Notes under the pieces: generated by a model
The model's database searches: none
Told to the model about the DNA's origin: nothing
The model's input: only the letters and a program-made list of their open reading frames with translations
Program-made: the position numbers and the translations under genes
From: Pelotomaculum thermopropionicum SI
GTDB taxonomy: Bacteria > Bacillota > Desulfotomaculia > Desulfotomaculales > Pelotomaculaceae
Length of the DNA: 64,000 bases
Direction of reading: 5' to 3'
Assembly: GCA_000010565.1 (NCBI GenBank)
Contig: AP009389.1
Location: 2,666,001 to 2,730,000 of the forward strand
In this document: in pieces, positions 43,820 to 54,232 of the stretch
Position numbering within the stretch: position 1 is the first letter of the stretch
Layout: every line of letters begins with the position of its first letter

Positions 43820-45544
43820 TTAGAAGTTAAAAACTTCGTCAATTTCTTCGTCTGTGAAGTCCCACGTGGTGTTATGAGGAGGACATTCTTCTTCGAAGAA
43901 CTCCGGCAGGCGGTCGTGGGCTTTGGTGAAGCCGGCCCTTTCGTTGAAGCCGCGCTCTGCCTTGAGGATGGACTTGCCGAGGGCGGTTACATCGTCCGCG
44001 GTAAGGGAGAGCCCGTACATGGCGTTGATCATGTCGATCAGGGCGTTGAAGCCGTCCGGAATGTCCAGAATGGCGAAGGCAATAAACAGGCACATGCCGG
44101 TGCTGTCAACAGCGGCGGTAGCGATCTGCAGGTTGCGGGACAGTTCCGCCTGGCCGCCCTTCTGCAGCGGCTCGACAAAGCCGCCGACCTTAAGGACGTT
44201 GGTGGCAACGGCATATCCTGCCGTATGGTCGGCGCCCATCGGGGTGGTGGCGTAGGTCAGGCCGACGCCTTTAACCGCACGCGGATCGTAAGCCGGGATG
44301 GCCTGGTTCTTCACAACGGGAACCCTGGTCATGCCGAAGCACTTGCCGGCAACGGCGGCACCGGAACCGATAATCCGGCCCAGCGGGGTGCCTTTACCGA
44401 TCTGCTCGACCAGATCCAGCGCTGCCTTGCCGTCGCCCCAGGGAATAACCCCGGCGTCCATAGCCACGGCAATGGTGACGGCAGTTTCAATGCTGTCCAC
44501 GCCGACATCGTCCATGGCGCGGTCGATGTAAGCAATGTCGTCCAGGTTCTTAATGCAGGAATTGGCGCCCAGGCCCCAAATGGTCTCGTACTCAAAACCG
44601 CTGGTGATGTATTTGCCTGCTTTGTCAACATACCACTGGGAGCAGCGGATGATGCAGCCGGCATGGCAACCGTGGGTGGGTTTGCCGCCGCGTGATTCAA
44701 TGGTTGCGGCCAGCGTTTCGCCGCCGATATCGTTGGCCCATTCGTTCCGGCCCCGGCGGAAGTTTTGAGTGGGAAGGCCGCCGGCCTCGTTCAGGATGTT
44801 GACCAGAACGTCAGTACCGTAGGCGGGCAGGCCCTGTCCGGTAACGGGGTGATCTTGCAGGGCTTTGGCAAATCTCTTTGCAGCCGCCCTGAAGGCTTCT
44901 GGGTCTTTAACGGAAACGCCGGGTGCTCCGGTATCGTCAATAACAACTGCTTTCACCTTTTTGGAGCCCATAACCGCTCCGAGCCCGCCGCGGCCGGCGC
45001 TGCGGATGTTGCCGTCGGGGTCCTTAAAGGAAATGTTCGCCGCGGGAAGCCTCATCTCGCCGGCAGGACCGGCCAGGGCAATGCCGACTTTATCCCCGTA
45101 CTTTGCATTTAAAACCCTGATTGCCTCGTAGTTGCCCTTGCCGATTATCTCGGCCGGAGCATCTTCAATTGTTACGCCGTCCATGGTTACTTTAATAACA
45201 AAGAACTTGTCCTCCGCCGGCAGTCCCTCAATAACGAGGGCCTTGATGCCCATCCTGGCCATTTTCTGGGAAAACGAACCGCCAGAGTTGCTCTCCTTAA
45301 TGGTGCCGGTCAGCGGGCTCTTGGCGCCCACCGAAATACGGCCGGAGTTGGCAGCGGTGGTGCCGGTCAGAAGGCCCGGGGCAAAAATGAGCTTGTTGTT
45401 CTTCCCCAGGGGATGGCAGGTCGGCTTCACTTCGTCGGCCACAAACATGGAAGTAAGGCCGCGGCCGCCTAGTCCGGCGTACTTCTGGGGAACTTCTTCA
45501 ACTTTTACCTGCTTTGTCGTCATGTCCACGCGGATGAACTTCAT
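43820..45544 (-). CDS. aor: Tungsten/molybdenum aldehyde:ferredoxin oxidoreductase family protein
   Basis: This 574-residue cytoplasmic enzyme oxidises aldehydes to acids, or works in reverse, using a bis-molybdopterin metal site and ferredoxin. Domain 1 has GGRGLTS, FAPGLLTGTTAANSGR and GGSFSQKMARMGIKALVIEG. The [4Fe-4S] ligands are in HGCHAGCIIRCSQW with a further Cys in DSTGMCLF. DxxGxD-type cofactor segments include DDVGVDSIETA and PMGADHTAGYA. The C-x3-C-x3-C spacing is that of a widespread subfamily without a fixed substrate. ATG follows GGAGGGG. Cofactor genes lie 5-20 kb away. The leader contains a terminator and other hairpins. Confidence 0.92.
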   Translation of the reverse strand: MKFIRVDMTTKQVKVEEVPQKYAGLGGRGLTSMFVADEVKPTCHPLGKNNKLIFAPGLLTGTTAANSGRISVGAKSPLTGTIKESNSGGSFSQKMARMGIKALVIEGLPAEDKFFVIKVTMDGVTIEDAPAEIIGKGNYEAIRVLNAKYGDKVGIALAGPAGEMRLPAANISFKDPDGNIRSAGRGGLGAVMGSKKVKAVVIDDTGAPGVSVKDPEAFRAAAKRFAKALQDHPVTGQGLPAYGTDVLVNILNEAGGLPTQNFRRGRNEWANDIGGETLAATIESRGGKPTHGCHAGCIIRCSQWYVDKAGKYITSGFEYETIWGLGANSCIKNLDDIAYIDRAMDDVGVDSIETAVTIAVAMDAGVIPWGDGKAALDLVEQIGKGTPLGRIIGSGAAVAGKCFGMTRVPVVKNQAIPAYDPRAVKGVGLTYATTPMGADHTAGYAVATNVLKVGGFVEPLQKGGQAELSRNLQIATAAVDSTGMCLFIAFAILDIPDGFNALIDMINAMYGLSLTADDVTALGKSILKAERGFNERAGFTKAHDRLPEFFEEECPPHNTTWDFTDEEIDEVFNF

Positions 45545-45581
45545 AAAACCCCTCCTAAAAATTTATTTTGGTTTTGGTAAA

Positions 45582-45683
45582 GAAAAAAGGAAGAGGACAA
45601 ATCCTCTTCCTTTGCGCACTGGCAGGCACGATAATTGCTCATCGCACCCTTTCGTTTATTATTTCCCCGTGGGAAATAATAAA
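45582..45683 (-). promoter_or_regulatory. Terminator-containing leader of the AOR gene, unidentified regulatory RNA candidate
   Basis: Reading toward the AOR gene on the minus strand, three hairpins follow one another: a perfect 13-base stem TTTATTATTTCCC/GGGAAATAATAAA (45683-45655), an eight-base stem GGTGCGAT/ATCGTGCC (45648-45625), and an intrinsic terminator GGAAGAGG-ATTTGT-CCTCTTCC with TTTTTT (45610-45582). The terminator stands just 38 bases before the start codon, so transcription attenuation is likely. The Moco/Tuco riboswitch would be expected here by function, but I do not see its conserved core. Confidence 0.55.
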
Positions 45684-45763
45684 TCGGAAGCACTTATATT
45701 CAGTGCAATAAGTGTACCAATCAAGATGAGGGGCAGCGACAGAAAATTCTTAAATTTTTCCAT
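45659..45763 (-). CDS. Possible 34-residue membrane peptide upstream of AOR
   Basis: ATG at 45763 opens a short frame with a single hydrophobic segment (FLSLPLILIGTLIALNI) and a charged N-terminus, stopping inside the 13-base hairpin of the AOR leader. The ribosome site is weak. It may be a true small membrane protein, a leader peptide whose translation influences the hairpin, or chance. Confidence 0.3.
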   Translation of the reverse strand: MEKFKNFLSLPLILIGTLIALNISASDLLFPTGK

Positions 45764-45982
45764 AACTTAATTTTAAATCATACCTGCAATCCTGACAAGC
45801 TATATGTTCAAAAATCACAGAATATTTTAAAATTGTGGCCGCACTCCCGGCGGGCTTGCAGCCTGAAATTTTGAAAATTAAACAAGCTTCTGCTTTTTCC
45901 CGGCCGGTTTTATGTTCGAAAATCACACGCATCCCGTACTAAAAAAAAACAGAATGTTACAAACTGGAGCGCAATTCATAAT

Positions 45983-46016
45983 TAAAAAAAGAGCCGCCGC
46001 TAAAATCGGCAGCTCT
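45983..46016 (-). terminator. Intrinsic terminator after groEL
   Basis: On the minus strand AGAGCTGCCG and CGGCGGCTCT form a stem around ATTTTAG, followed by TTTTTTT, about 15 bases after the groEL stop. Confidence 0.85.
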
Positions 46017-46029
46017 TTTCGGTTTCCAA

Positions 46030-47682
<1,653 letters not shown>

Positions 47683-47750
47683 CTATAGAGTTAAATTAAC
47701 AAGCTCCAAGCCAACAGACTCGATCTTTGACAATCACATAGGAATCCTGG

Positions 47751-47974
47751 GGCAGCTTGGATAAATATTCTCGTAGAGGCAGGGGGCTTCGACCACCTCC
47801 TTGGGAAGCTTTAGCTGTCCTGAAATAAAGAGTGAAGCCCCACCCATACGAGAGGACTCGAATGAGCACGTTGTGAATGCAGCTTTCTGCATGTTGCGAG
47901 TTACGCGCAAGGTTGAGTGGCTCGTAAGGGTTGCGGGAACCCTGCCTAAATTCTAATGAAGGTGAGGATGCAAA
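47751..47974 (+). ncRNA. Candidate bridge RNA in the IS110 non-coding end
   Basis: The non-coding end upstream of the transposase folds into separate stem-loops: GGGGCTTC/GAAGCCCC (47783-47790 with 47834-47841) enclosing a 43-base loop; ACTCG/CGAGT (47856-47860 with 47897-47901) enclosing an internal loop and the hairpin ATGCAG-CTTT-CTGCAT; and AGGGTT/AACCCT (47927-47932 with 47938-47943). Stems with large internal loops are the layout of IS110 bridge RNAs, which specify target and donor sites. This assignment is structural analogy from one sequence. Guide pairing with the groES-groEL flanks is not convincing beyond short words. Confidence 0.45.
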
Positions 47975-49192
47975 ATGTTTTACGGTGGCATTGATGTGGC
48001 AAAGTACCGCCACGAGGTGTGCCTTCTTGATGATGCCGGTAATGTCGTGCTGCAGATGCACATAGACAACAACCAGAAGGGAATGAACAAGTTCCTGCAG
48101 GCGCTGGAAAGGCTGGATATTGAACCTGACAGCGTTAAGTTCTGCCTGGAGGCTACCGGACATTACTGGCTCCCCATTTACTGCCACCTAAGTGAACTGG
48201 GATTCCAGCTCCATGTCATCAACCCCATCCAGTCGGATGCCCTGCGCAACCTCTATGTGCGCAAGGCCAAGACCGACCAGAAGGATGCCCTGCTCCTTGC
48301 CGATTTGCTGCGATTAGGTCGCACCCCTACAACCAAGCTCCCATCTGAGACGGTCCTCAAGCTGCAGACTCTCTCCCGGCTGCGCTTTGAGTTCGTTCGC
48401 CAAGTCGGCGGACTCAAAAACAGGGTACTCGGTATCCTCGACCGGATCTTTCCGGAATACCCCGGCTGTTTCTCAGATGTCTTTATCCGGACCTCCAGGG
48501 AGTTGCTCAAGTCTTACCCCGAACCGGAAGAACTAGCTACAGTGGACCTTTCCGAGTTGGCCGCTTTCTTAAAAGAGCATTCCCGCGGCCGTCTCGGTGA
48601 GGAAAGGGCCAAAAAGATCCAGTCTCTGGCCAAAGGTACTTTTGGCATTACCCTGGCCCTGGACGCTTTTGCTCTCCAGCTGCGTTTACTGCTCGAACAA
48701 ATCGAATTCATTGAAGAGCAGGTAAAGGTTATCGAGGAGGCAATTAACGAGGTCATGGAGGAGCTCCGTCCTGACAGGGATACTCCCTACCGCCACGTTA
48801 TTGAAACCATCCCCGGTATTGGTCCCGTCCTGGCTGCCGCAATTATCGGTGAGATAGGCGATGTTTCTCGCTTCCCAAACGCCCGGGCCCTGGTGGCCTA
48901 TGCCGGGTTGGATGCTTCTGTCAGGGTCTCTGGGCTGTTTGAGGGTACCCGCAACCGGATGTCCAAACGCGGCTCCCCTATGCTGAGGAACAGCTTGTGG
49001 CTGTCTGCCGTTTTAGCCCGGCGCTTCAACCAGGAATTGAAGGAATACTACGAGCTAAAATGCAGCCAGGGAAAGCATTCAAGCGTTGCTACCGGGGCTG
49101 TTGCCAGAAGACTTGTGCATTTGATCTACGCTCTTTGGAAAGAAAACCGGCCATACGATCCCAATTACCAGTGGTCCCCACCTAGAAAGTAA
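47975..49192 (+). CDS. IS110-family transposase (recombinase)
   Basis: This 405-residue protein has the N-terminal RuvC-like DEDD domain of IS110 recombinases: GGIDVAKYRHEVCLLD (first Asp), CLEATGHYWLPI (Glu), then KTDQKDALLLADLLRLG with the paired Asp residues. The C-terminal Transposase_20 domain has IETIPGIGPVLAAAIIGEIGD and GLDASVRVSG, then FEGTRNRMSKRGSPMLR with the catalytic serine region. It is full length and appears intact. ATG follows GGTGAGG. It runs against groES and groEL. Confidence 0.93.
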   Translation: MFYGGIDVAKYRHEVCLLDDAGNVVLQMHIDNNQKGMNKFLQALERLDIEPDSVKFCLEATGHYWLPIYCHLSELGFQLHVINPIQSDALRNLYVRKAKTDQKDALLLADLLRLGRTPTTKLPSETVLKLQTLSRLRFEFVRQVGGLKNRVLGILDRIFPEYPGCFSDVFIRTSRELLKSYPEPEELATVDLSELAAFLKEHSRGRLGEERAKKIQSLAKGTFGITLALDAFALQLRLLLEQIEFIEEQVKVIEEAINEVMEELRPDRDTPYRHVIETIPGIGPVLAAAIIGEIGDVSRFPNARALVAYAGLDASVRVSGLFEGTRNRMSKRGSPMLRNSLWLSAVLARRFNQELKEYYELKCSQGKHSSVATGAVARRLVHLIYALWKENRPYDPNYQWSPPRK

Positions 49193-49281
49193 TTTTTTGC
49201 CAGGATTCACAGGATTCTTATGTGATTGTCAAAGATCTCTTTTAGCCTATTGACTTTTCATAGCACGTCTTTTTTTGCTCC

Positions 49282-49569
49282 TTATTTCTCGATTACGCCG
49301 AGAACGTCGGCTTCGCGCATAATCAGGTATTCAACGTCGTCAATTTTTACCTCATTGCCGGCATACTTGGAGAAAAGGATTCTGTCCCCCGGCTTCAGGT
49401 CGATGGGAACACGCTGGCCGTTTTCCAGAAGCCTTCCGGAACCCACCGCCACCACTTCGCCCTCCTGAGGCTTCTCTTTGGCGGTATCAGGCAGAACGAT
49501 CCCGCCCTTGGTCCTTTCCTCGCTGGGCAGGGGCTTTACCACTACCCTGTCGCCTAATGGTCTGATCAC
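49282..49569 (-). CDS. groES: 10-kDa co-chaperonin GroES
   Basis: This 95-residue GroES contains [19 protein letters not shown] and [22 protein letters not shown], the mobile loop and following roof strand. GTG at 49569 follows AAGGAGGGG by seven bases and fits the family N-terminus; the open frame upstream to 49623 runs through the CIRCE operator and is not translated. A CIRCE site and promoter lie directly upstream. Confidence 0.95.
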   Translation of the reverse strand: MIRPLGDRVVVKPLPSEERTKGGIVLPDTAKEKPQEGEVVAVGSGRLLENGQRVPIDLKPGDRILFSKYAGNEVKIDDVEYLIMREADVLGVIEK

Positions 49570-49612
49570 TAAAACCCCTCCTTGTTTGGTTGATTTTTGC
49601 TTTGCCTTATTG

Positions 49613-49639
49613 TTAGCACTCAATTATAGCGAGTGCTAG
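49613..49639 (-). promoter_or_regulatory. CIRCE operator (HrcA binding site)
   Basis: TTAGCACTC-N9-GAGTGCTAG matches the CIRCE consensus with only the last base changed. It lies between the groES promoter and start codon, so HrcA would block heat-shock transcription here. Confidence 0.95.
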
Positions 49640-49653
49640 CATTTACGTAAATA

Positions 49654-49682
49654 ATAATATAGAATTAGAAAATCAAAAGCAA
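49654..49682 (-). promoter_or_regulatory. groES promoter
   Basis: On the minus strand TTGCTT (49682-49677) and TATTAT (49659-49654) are separated by 17 bases and lie just upstream of the CIRCE operator, the usual arrangement for a sigma-A heat-shock operon. Confidence 0.65.
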
Positions 49683-49908
49683 ATTAGACAACCGCATTAT
49701 TTTCCCTTTTTAGGCCAAAAAAGACTGCCTGGCGGGTCATAGCTTTCAATATCAGCTTCTATCTTGTTAATGGCCGGTATTCAATTTTTTCTTTCTTACC
49801 GCAATTTTATCCATATTTGCAGTGAAACACCGGCGCTGACCGGTTAGTAATATTTTCCCACTGAAATATGCATTATATACATTCATTGAACTAAAAATTT
49901 CCCACCGG

Positions 49909-50418
49909 TCAGGCGTTTCCTGCTCCGCACTCGCCGCCCCGGCCGGTGAGAATCTCCAGGCCGTGCGGCAGCACCGGCATTATCACGCCCAGGCATTCCT
50001 TTACGGCTTTTACGCTGCCCGGCAGGTTCACAATGAGGGTGCGGTGGCGCACCCCGGCAACCGCCCTGGAAAGCATGGCCCTGTTTGTCTTTTTCATGCT
50101 CTCCATGCGCATGGCCTCGGCCAGGCCCGGCACCTCCCGCTCGATTACCGCCAGCGTGGCTTCAGGGGTGTTGTCCCGGGGGCTTAAGCCCGTTCCGCCG
50201 GTGGTAAAAATCAGGTCAACCCTGCCCCGGTCAGACAGGTTAACCAGTGTTTCCTTCAGCACGTCCAGGTCGTCGGGAACCACCTGGTAACTCACCACGT
50301 CGCCAAGCGCACCGACCATTTCCCTGATGGCCGGGCCGCTTTCGTCCTTACGCTCGCCGCGCGAACCCTTGTCGCTTACGGTGACAATCGCTATTCTGTA
50401 CCTTGCATTTCCGTCCAT
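49909..50418 (-). CDS. mogA: Molybdopterin adenylyltransferase (MogA/MoaB family)
   Basis: This 169-residue MoCF-fold enzyme adenylates molybdopterin before metal insertion. It has [18 protein letters not shown] near the N-terminus, [22 protein letters not shown] with the MPT-binding loop, and [17 protein letters not shown] lies within the 3' end of moaC (28-base overlap), so both are made together. It supplies cofactor for enzymes such as the aldehyde oxidoreductase at 43.8 kb. For tungsten enzymes a MoaB-type member of this family can do the same job, so the symbol could be moaB. Confidence 0.9.
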   Translation of the reverse strand: MDGNARYRIAIVTVSDKGSRGERKDESGPAIREMVGALGDVVSYQVVPDDLDVLKETLVNLSDRGRVDLIFTTGGTGLSPRDNTPEATLAVIEREVPGLAEAMRMESMKKTNRAMLSRAVAGVRHRTLIVNLPGSVKAVKECLGVIMPVLPHGLEILTGRGGECGAGNA

Positions 50419-50903
50419 GCTTCTTCCCCCTTCCGCTCAAAAACGCCGCTCTTTCCGCCGCTTTTATGCACCAGCCTGACCGCCCCGATTACCATTTCCC
50501 GGTCCACGGCCTTGCACATGTCGTAAATGGCAAGGGCCGCCACGGTTACGGCAGTCAGGGCCTCCATTTCCACCCCGGTCTGGCCGGTCGTCCTTACCCT
50601 GGCCTCAATCTCCACCCTGCTGCGCTCCGGGTCGGGGCGGAACTGCACATCAATTCCGGTCAGCATCAAAGGGTGGCAGAGCGGGATCAGCTCCGGGGTT
50701 TTTTTAGCGGCCATGATCCCCGCCACCCGGGCCACCCCGAAAACCTCTCCCTTGGGCACTTTTCCGCCCAGGATCAGTTCCAGCGTTTCCGGCCGCATGG
50801 ACACCTCTCCCCGGGCCACCGCCTCCCGGCGGGTGGCTTCCTTCCCGCCGACCTCGACCATTCTGGCCTGCCCCCGTTCATCCAGATGAGTCAAACCACT
50901 CAA
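50391..50903 (-). CDS. moaC: Cyclic pyranopterin monophosphate synthase MoaC
   Basis: This 170-residue MoaC works with MoaA in the first step of molybdopterin synthesis. It has [40 protein letters not shown] and [26 protein letters not shown], with the conserved active-site His, Lys and Asp residues. The TTG at 50903 follows GGGAGGG. It overlaps mogA. moaA is at the right end of the window, so the pathway genes are in two clusters. Confidence 0.95.
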   Translation of the reverse strand: MSGLTHLDERGQARMVEVGGKEATRREAVARGEVSMRPETLELILGGKVPKGEVFGVARVAGIMAAKKTPELIPLCHPLMLTGIDVQFRPDPERSRVEIEARVRTTGQTGVEMEALTAVTVAALAIYDMCKAVDREMVIGAVRLVHKSGGKSGVFERKGEEAWTEMQGTE

Positions 50904-51043
50904 GCCTTTGTTCCCTCCCGGTGCAGTTGCACCTTTATTTTTGCTTTTTTTTCAGGTATAATGAGTCAAGTGCTAGTATTTCTCTCCATCTGTCAAATAT
51001 CCTCTGGAAAAACTTTAAAATATTGCGTAAGGGTGCAAAATTT

Positions 51044-51871
51044 ATGCCTGAGAAACCTGGACAAAAAGACAGCAAAAGGGTCATCCTGCCGGTTACCCTT
51101 TACCGGGACGGCCGCTTTGCGGCCGGCAGCGACACGCTGGTAAGGGAAACGCCGGTCACCCTGTTTTTAAACGACGAGGAGTTCGTCACGCTGGTATGTT
51201 CCCCCGGCGAACTGAAGGAACTGGCGGTGGGGTTCTTGTGTTCGGAAGGAGTGCTTCAGAGGAGGGAAGACCTGAAGAGCATTGTCATAAACGAGGACGA
51301 CGGGCTGATCTGGGTTGAAACCGCCCGCCCCTCCCAGTCGGAAGAGATGTTTTTGAAGCGGTTTATCACCACCTGCTGCGGCAGGGGCCGCGCCTCGTTC
51401 TACTTTATCAACGACGCCAGGGGGGTGTCCCCCGTAACGTCCGGCCTTACGGCAACCCCCGGGCAGATCTTCTTCCTGTCCGGCCAGTTGGAGGAGAAAT
51501 CCGCCCTGTTCCGGGAAACGGGCGGCGCCCACAGCGCTGCCCTCTGCACGACAGAAAGCGTGGTCTGCTTCTATGAAGACATCGGACGCCACAACGCCGT
51601 CGATAAAATATTCGGCAGGTGCTTCCTGGAAGGCATTCCTTTTGCGGATAAAATCCTGGTTTTCAGCGGGCGCATCTCCTCGGAAATACTGATCAAGGTG
51701 GCCAAAATGGGCATCCCGGTGATTGTGTCCCGCTCGGCCCCGACCGAACTGGCGGTAAAACTGGCGGACGAGCTTGGAATTACCGTTGTCGGCTTCGCCC
51801 GGGAGGACAGGCTGAACGTTTACACCCACCCCGGCCGGGTCGGCGATCAGAAAAGCACGGGGCCGTCTTAA
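51044..51871 (+). CDS. fdhD: Formate dehydrogenase accessory sulfurtransferase FdhD
   Basis: This 275-residue FdhD sulfurates the molybdenum/tungsten bis-MGD cofactor before it enters formate dehydrogenase. It has LVRETPVTLFLNDEEFVTLVCSP, the cysteine loop ITTCCGRGRAS, and the nucleotide-binding GGAHSAALC, then DIGRHNAVDKIFG, which is strongly conserved. ATG at 51044 follows AAGGG; the upstream frame is not family-like. It is transcribed divergently from moaC. Its presence implies a formate dehydrogenase elsewhere in the genome. Confidence 0.93.
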   Translation: MPEKPGQKDSKRVILPVTLYRDGRFAAGSDTLVRETPVTLFLNDEEFVTLVCSPGELKELAVGFLCSEGVLQRREDLKSIVINEDDGLIWVETARPSQSEEMFLKRFITTCCGRGRASFYFINDARGVSPVTSGLTATPGQIFFLSGQLEEKSALFRETGGAHSAALCTTESVVCFYEDIGRHNAVDKIFGRCFLEGIPFADKILVFSGRISSEILIKVAKMGIPVIVSRSAPTELAVKLADELGITVVGFAREDRLNVYTHPGRVGDQKSTGPS

Positions 51872-51887
51872 AGAACGGCCCCTTTTT
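51859..51887 (+). terminator. Intrinsic terminator at the end of fdhD
   Basis: GGGGCCGT and ACGGCCCC form a perfect stem followed by TTTTT; the hairpin includes the fdhD stop codon. It also separates the converging SLH-protein transcript. Confidence 0.85.
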
Positions 51888-51903
51888 CATCATCAAAAGC
51901 CTT

Positions 51904-54102
51904 TTACCTTTGATATAGCCTTTTTATTTCACCGTCCTCCAGCCTAATTTCCACGTCCCAGCCTTCCTCCACCTCATCCAGATCGATGCGATCCCCGTCT
52001 TCGTCGTACAGTTTGCAGCCATCCGCCAGGTAGTAGGTAAACTCGTTGCCGTTGTCCTGAACGATCCTGATCCGGCCCCGGCTGGTGCTGACGTCGGTTA
52101 TTTCGCCCTCCACCGTGATATCCTCGTCGTTGAGCACTTCAATCCGGTCCGCTTCTCCGTCTCTGACCCTTACCTCTACCTCGGCGCCGATAACGATCTC
52201 GTCAAGATCTATACTGTCGCCGTCCCTGATACAGTCCACATCATCGGATATGTCGTAGCTGACCTCGCTTCCGCTGCTTTTCTTAATGGTTATCTCCGGG
52301 CTGCTGCCGGTATCCAGGCCGGTAACCGTGCCGGTTACGGTCAGGCTGTCTTCATCGGTCACCTCGATCTGGACGACGATGTCGTCGTCGTCCAGCTCCA
52401 GCCTCACCCATTCGCCTTCATCCAGCTCGTCGAAGTCGATCTCGTCGCCGTCCCTCTTCACCACCACATCTTCGTCCACTTCGTATTCTTCAACGTCGCC
52501 GTCCTCGTCGCGTATGGTTATGCCCCAGGTGCCCCTGGTGTCCAGTTCTTCTATTTCGCCCTCCACCTCAGAACTGTCTTCGTCCTCGTCCACCTCAATG
52601 TAGATTACGCAATCGTCGTCGTCCAGCTCCAGCTTCACCCATTCGCCTTCGTCCAGCTCGTCGAAGTCGATCTCGTCGCCGTCCCTCTTCACCACCACAT
52701 CTTCGTCCACTTCGTATTCTTCAACGTCGCCGTCCCCGTCGCGTATGGTTATGCCCCAGGTGCCCCTGGTGTCCAGTTCTTCTATTTCGCCCTCCACGCT
52801 GTTCAGGTGCAAAATTTCAATCCCTGTTATCATATTTTCGCAGACGGTCACTCTAACCCGGTCGCCCTCCTGGACTTCGCCAAAGGTCATGGCGATATCG
52901 CCCATTTTCACGTCAACATCGCCGGTTACGTTCATTTCGGTCAGCAGCCCGCTGTCATCACGCAGTGACAGGCTGGAGGTGTGGACCGCCTCAACCCTGC
53001 CTGTAATGGTGCTGGTCTTTAGCATGTTAATTTCGGTAATCTTATCGTCGACTAGCTTAATTTCCACGCAGTTTCCCTGGCTCAAAGAGGAAACATCCTT
53101 CTGGGTGCCTGATTCGTTCACGGTAACGCCGCTCATTACGGGGCGGGTGATACTGATGCCGTCGAAGCCTGTCAGTCCCAGCCAGTACTCTCCGCTGATT
53201 GCAAACAGCGAATTAACCCTGCCCCTGTACGTCTGAACCGCACCGGCCCCCGCCGCTTCGATATAGGCAACCTGGCCGCTGCCGTCCAGGAGCATCTTCA
53301 CCTGGTCGCCGGCTTTCAGGTCGGCCGGCAGGGCCCTCCTGCCGTCAACGAATACCGCGCAATTGGCGGCAAGCAGCCTGTTTACGCCATCCTGGACGGA
53401 AATAACGCCGGCGGCCGGATCGATCTGCGACAGCGTCCCGCCGACCAGGCGGGCCTGATAAGCTTCAGAAGGCCTGAATTTGGCAATGTTGCTTAAAAGA
53501 ACGGCCATCTGGGCCCGGTTGATTCCGTCGGCCGGTTTAAAAACATTGCCCGGAAGCCCCTTCATAAGGCCGTTTTTGACCACCGCAGCCACGCCTTCGC
53601 GATATTCGGCAGGAATCTGGCCGGCATCATCAAAGGTGAGCGGGCTGCTGTCCGGGCTGAGATCTAAAGCGTGATAAGCCAGCATGGCCACCTCCACCCG
53701 GCTTGCCGGCGAGGCCGGCTGAAGCTGGTCCAGGTAGTCCTTGTTCAGCATTCCCAGCTCGACGCCTACAATCAGGTAGCCCCTGCCCCAGAACAGGCCG
53801 GGCGGCATCCTGTAACTCACTTTGGCATTTTCTTTTGCCCTGGCCTGTTCTTCCATGCCCACGGCGCGCACCAGCATGGCAACCGCTTCCAGCCTGGTAA
53901 CGCCGTTATACGGCTTGAAAGTCCCGTCCTCATAGCCGGTGACAATCCCGGCCGCGTACATTTCCTCTATGGCCTGCTCGGCCCAGGAGGCCTCCTGCAC
54001 GTCCATAAGCACCCCGGCATACGCCGGGGTTGAGAATCCGGCCAGGGCAAGCACCAGCGCCAGGGCGGCAGCTATGAAAAACCCTTTTCTATTTTTAAAC
54101 AT
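51904..54102 (-). CDS. SLH-domain surface protein with acidic repeats
   Basis: This exported protein has 732 residues. A signal peptide occupies ~1-28 (FFIAAALALVLALAGFS). Three SLH repeats at ~30-210 include MYAAGIVTGYEDGTFKPYNGVTRLEA and NGLMKGLPGNVFKPADGINRAQM, for anchoring to secondary wall polymer. The remainder is a series of small beta domains (DUF5666-like) of 60-80 residues, very rich in Asp and Glu in the C-terminal half, including two almost identical 77-residue units. ATG at 54102 follows GGGGGGA. The acidic part may bind calcium or other cations. It probably belongs to the envelope, possibly bound by the glycan encoded at the left of the window. Confidence 0.85.
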   Translation of the reverse strand: MFKNRKGFFIAAALALVLALAGFSTPAYAGVLMDVQEASWAEQAIEEMYAAGIVTGYEDGTFKPYNGVTRLEAVAMLVRAVGMEEQARAKENAKVSYRMPPGLFWGRGYLIVGVELGMLNKDYLDQLQPASPASRVEVAMLAYHALDLSPDSSPLTFDDAGQIPAEYREGVAAVVKNGLMKGLPGNVFKPADGINRAQMAVLLSNIAKFRPSEAYQARLVGGTLSQIDPAAGVISVQDGVNRLLAANCAVFVDGRRALPADLKAGDQVKMLLDGSGQVAYIEAAGAGAVQTYRGRVNSLFAISGEYWLGLTGFDGISITRPVMSGVTVNESGTQKDVSSLSQGNCVEIKLVDDKITEINMLKTSTITGRVEAVHTSSLSLRDDSGLLTEMNVTGDVDVKMGDIAMTFGEVQEGDRVRVTVCENMITGIEILHLNSVEGEIEELDTRGTWGITIRDGDGDVEEYEVDEDVVVKRDGDEIDFDELDEGEWVKLELDDDDCVIYIEVDEDEDSSEVEGEIEELDTRGTWGITIRDEDGDVEEYEVDEDVVVKRDGDEIDFDELDEGEWVRLELDDDDIVVQIEVTDEDSLTVTGTVTGLDTGSSPEITIKKSSGSEVSYDISDDVDCIRDGDSIDLDEIVIGAEVEVRVRDGEADRIEVLNDEDITVEGEITDVSTSRGRIRIVQDNGNEFTYYLADGCKLYDEDGDRIDLDEVEEGWDVEIRLEDGEIKRLYQR
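52391..52799 (-). repeat. 231-bp tandem duplication inside the SLH gene
   Basis: Two units with a 231-base (77-codon) period start near 52391 and 52622 and are nearly identical over about 180 bases. They encode units containing LDTRGTWGITIRD, VDEDVVVKRDGDEIDF and LDEGEW. The near identity points to a recent duplication or gene conversion. Confidence 0.9.
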
Positions 54103-54232
54103 GGACAAAATCCCCCCTTAATTATGTGACTCTAATGGTTAGCAAAATGTTCCATATAAAGTTCCATATAAGTAAAAAAAAAATTGGTCCAAAGAGATGT
54201 TGATATCTTCTAAAAAACCCGGGCACTTTCAG

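Larger units (their letters stand above)
47721..49238 (+). mobile_element. IS110-family insertion sequence between groES and groEL
   Basis: A 28-base inverted repeat with one mismatch (47722-47749 and 49210-49237; core TTTGACAATCACATA) frames a single transposase gene. About 225 bases of non-coding DNA precede the gene and few follow it. IS110 elements normally lack long terminal repeats, so the exact ends may lie a few bases outside these marks; CT dinucleotides occur near both. No clear target duplication is visible. It interrupts the groESL operon in the intergenic space. Confidence 0.8.

Noticed and set aside
47696-48187. 163-codon minus-strand frame at the left end of the IS110 element
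   Set aside because: It overlaps the transposase 5' part and the structured non-coding end, with no ribosome site or domain.
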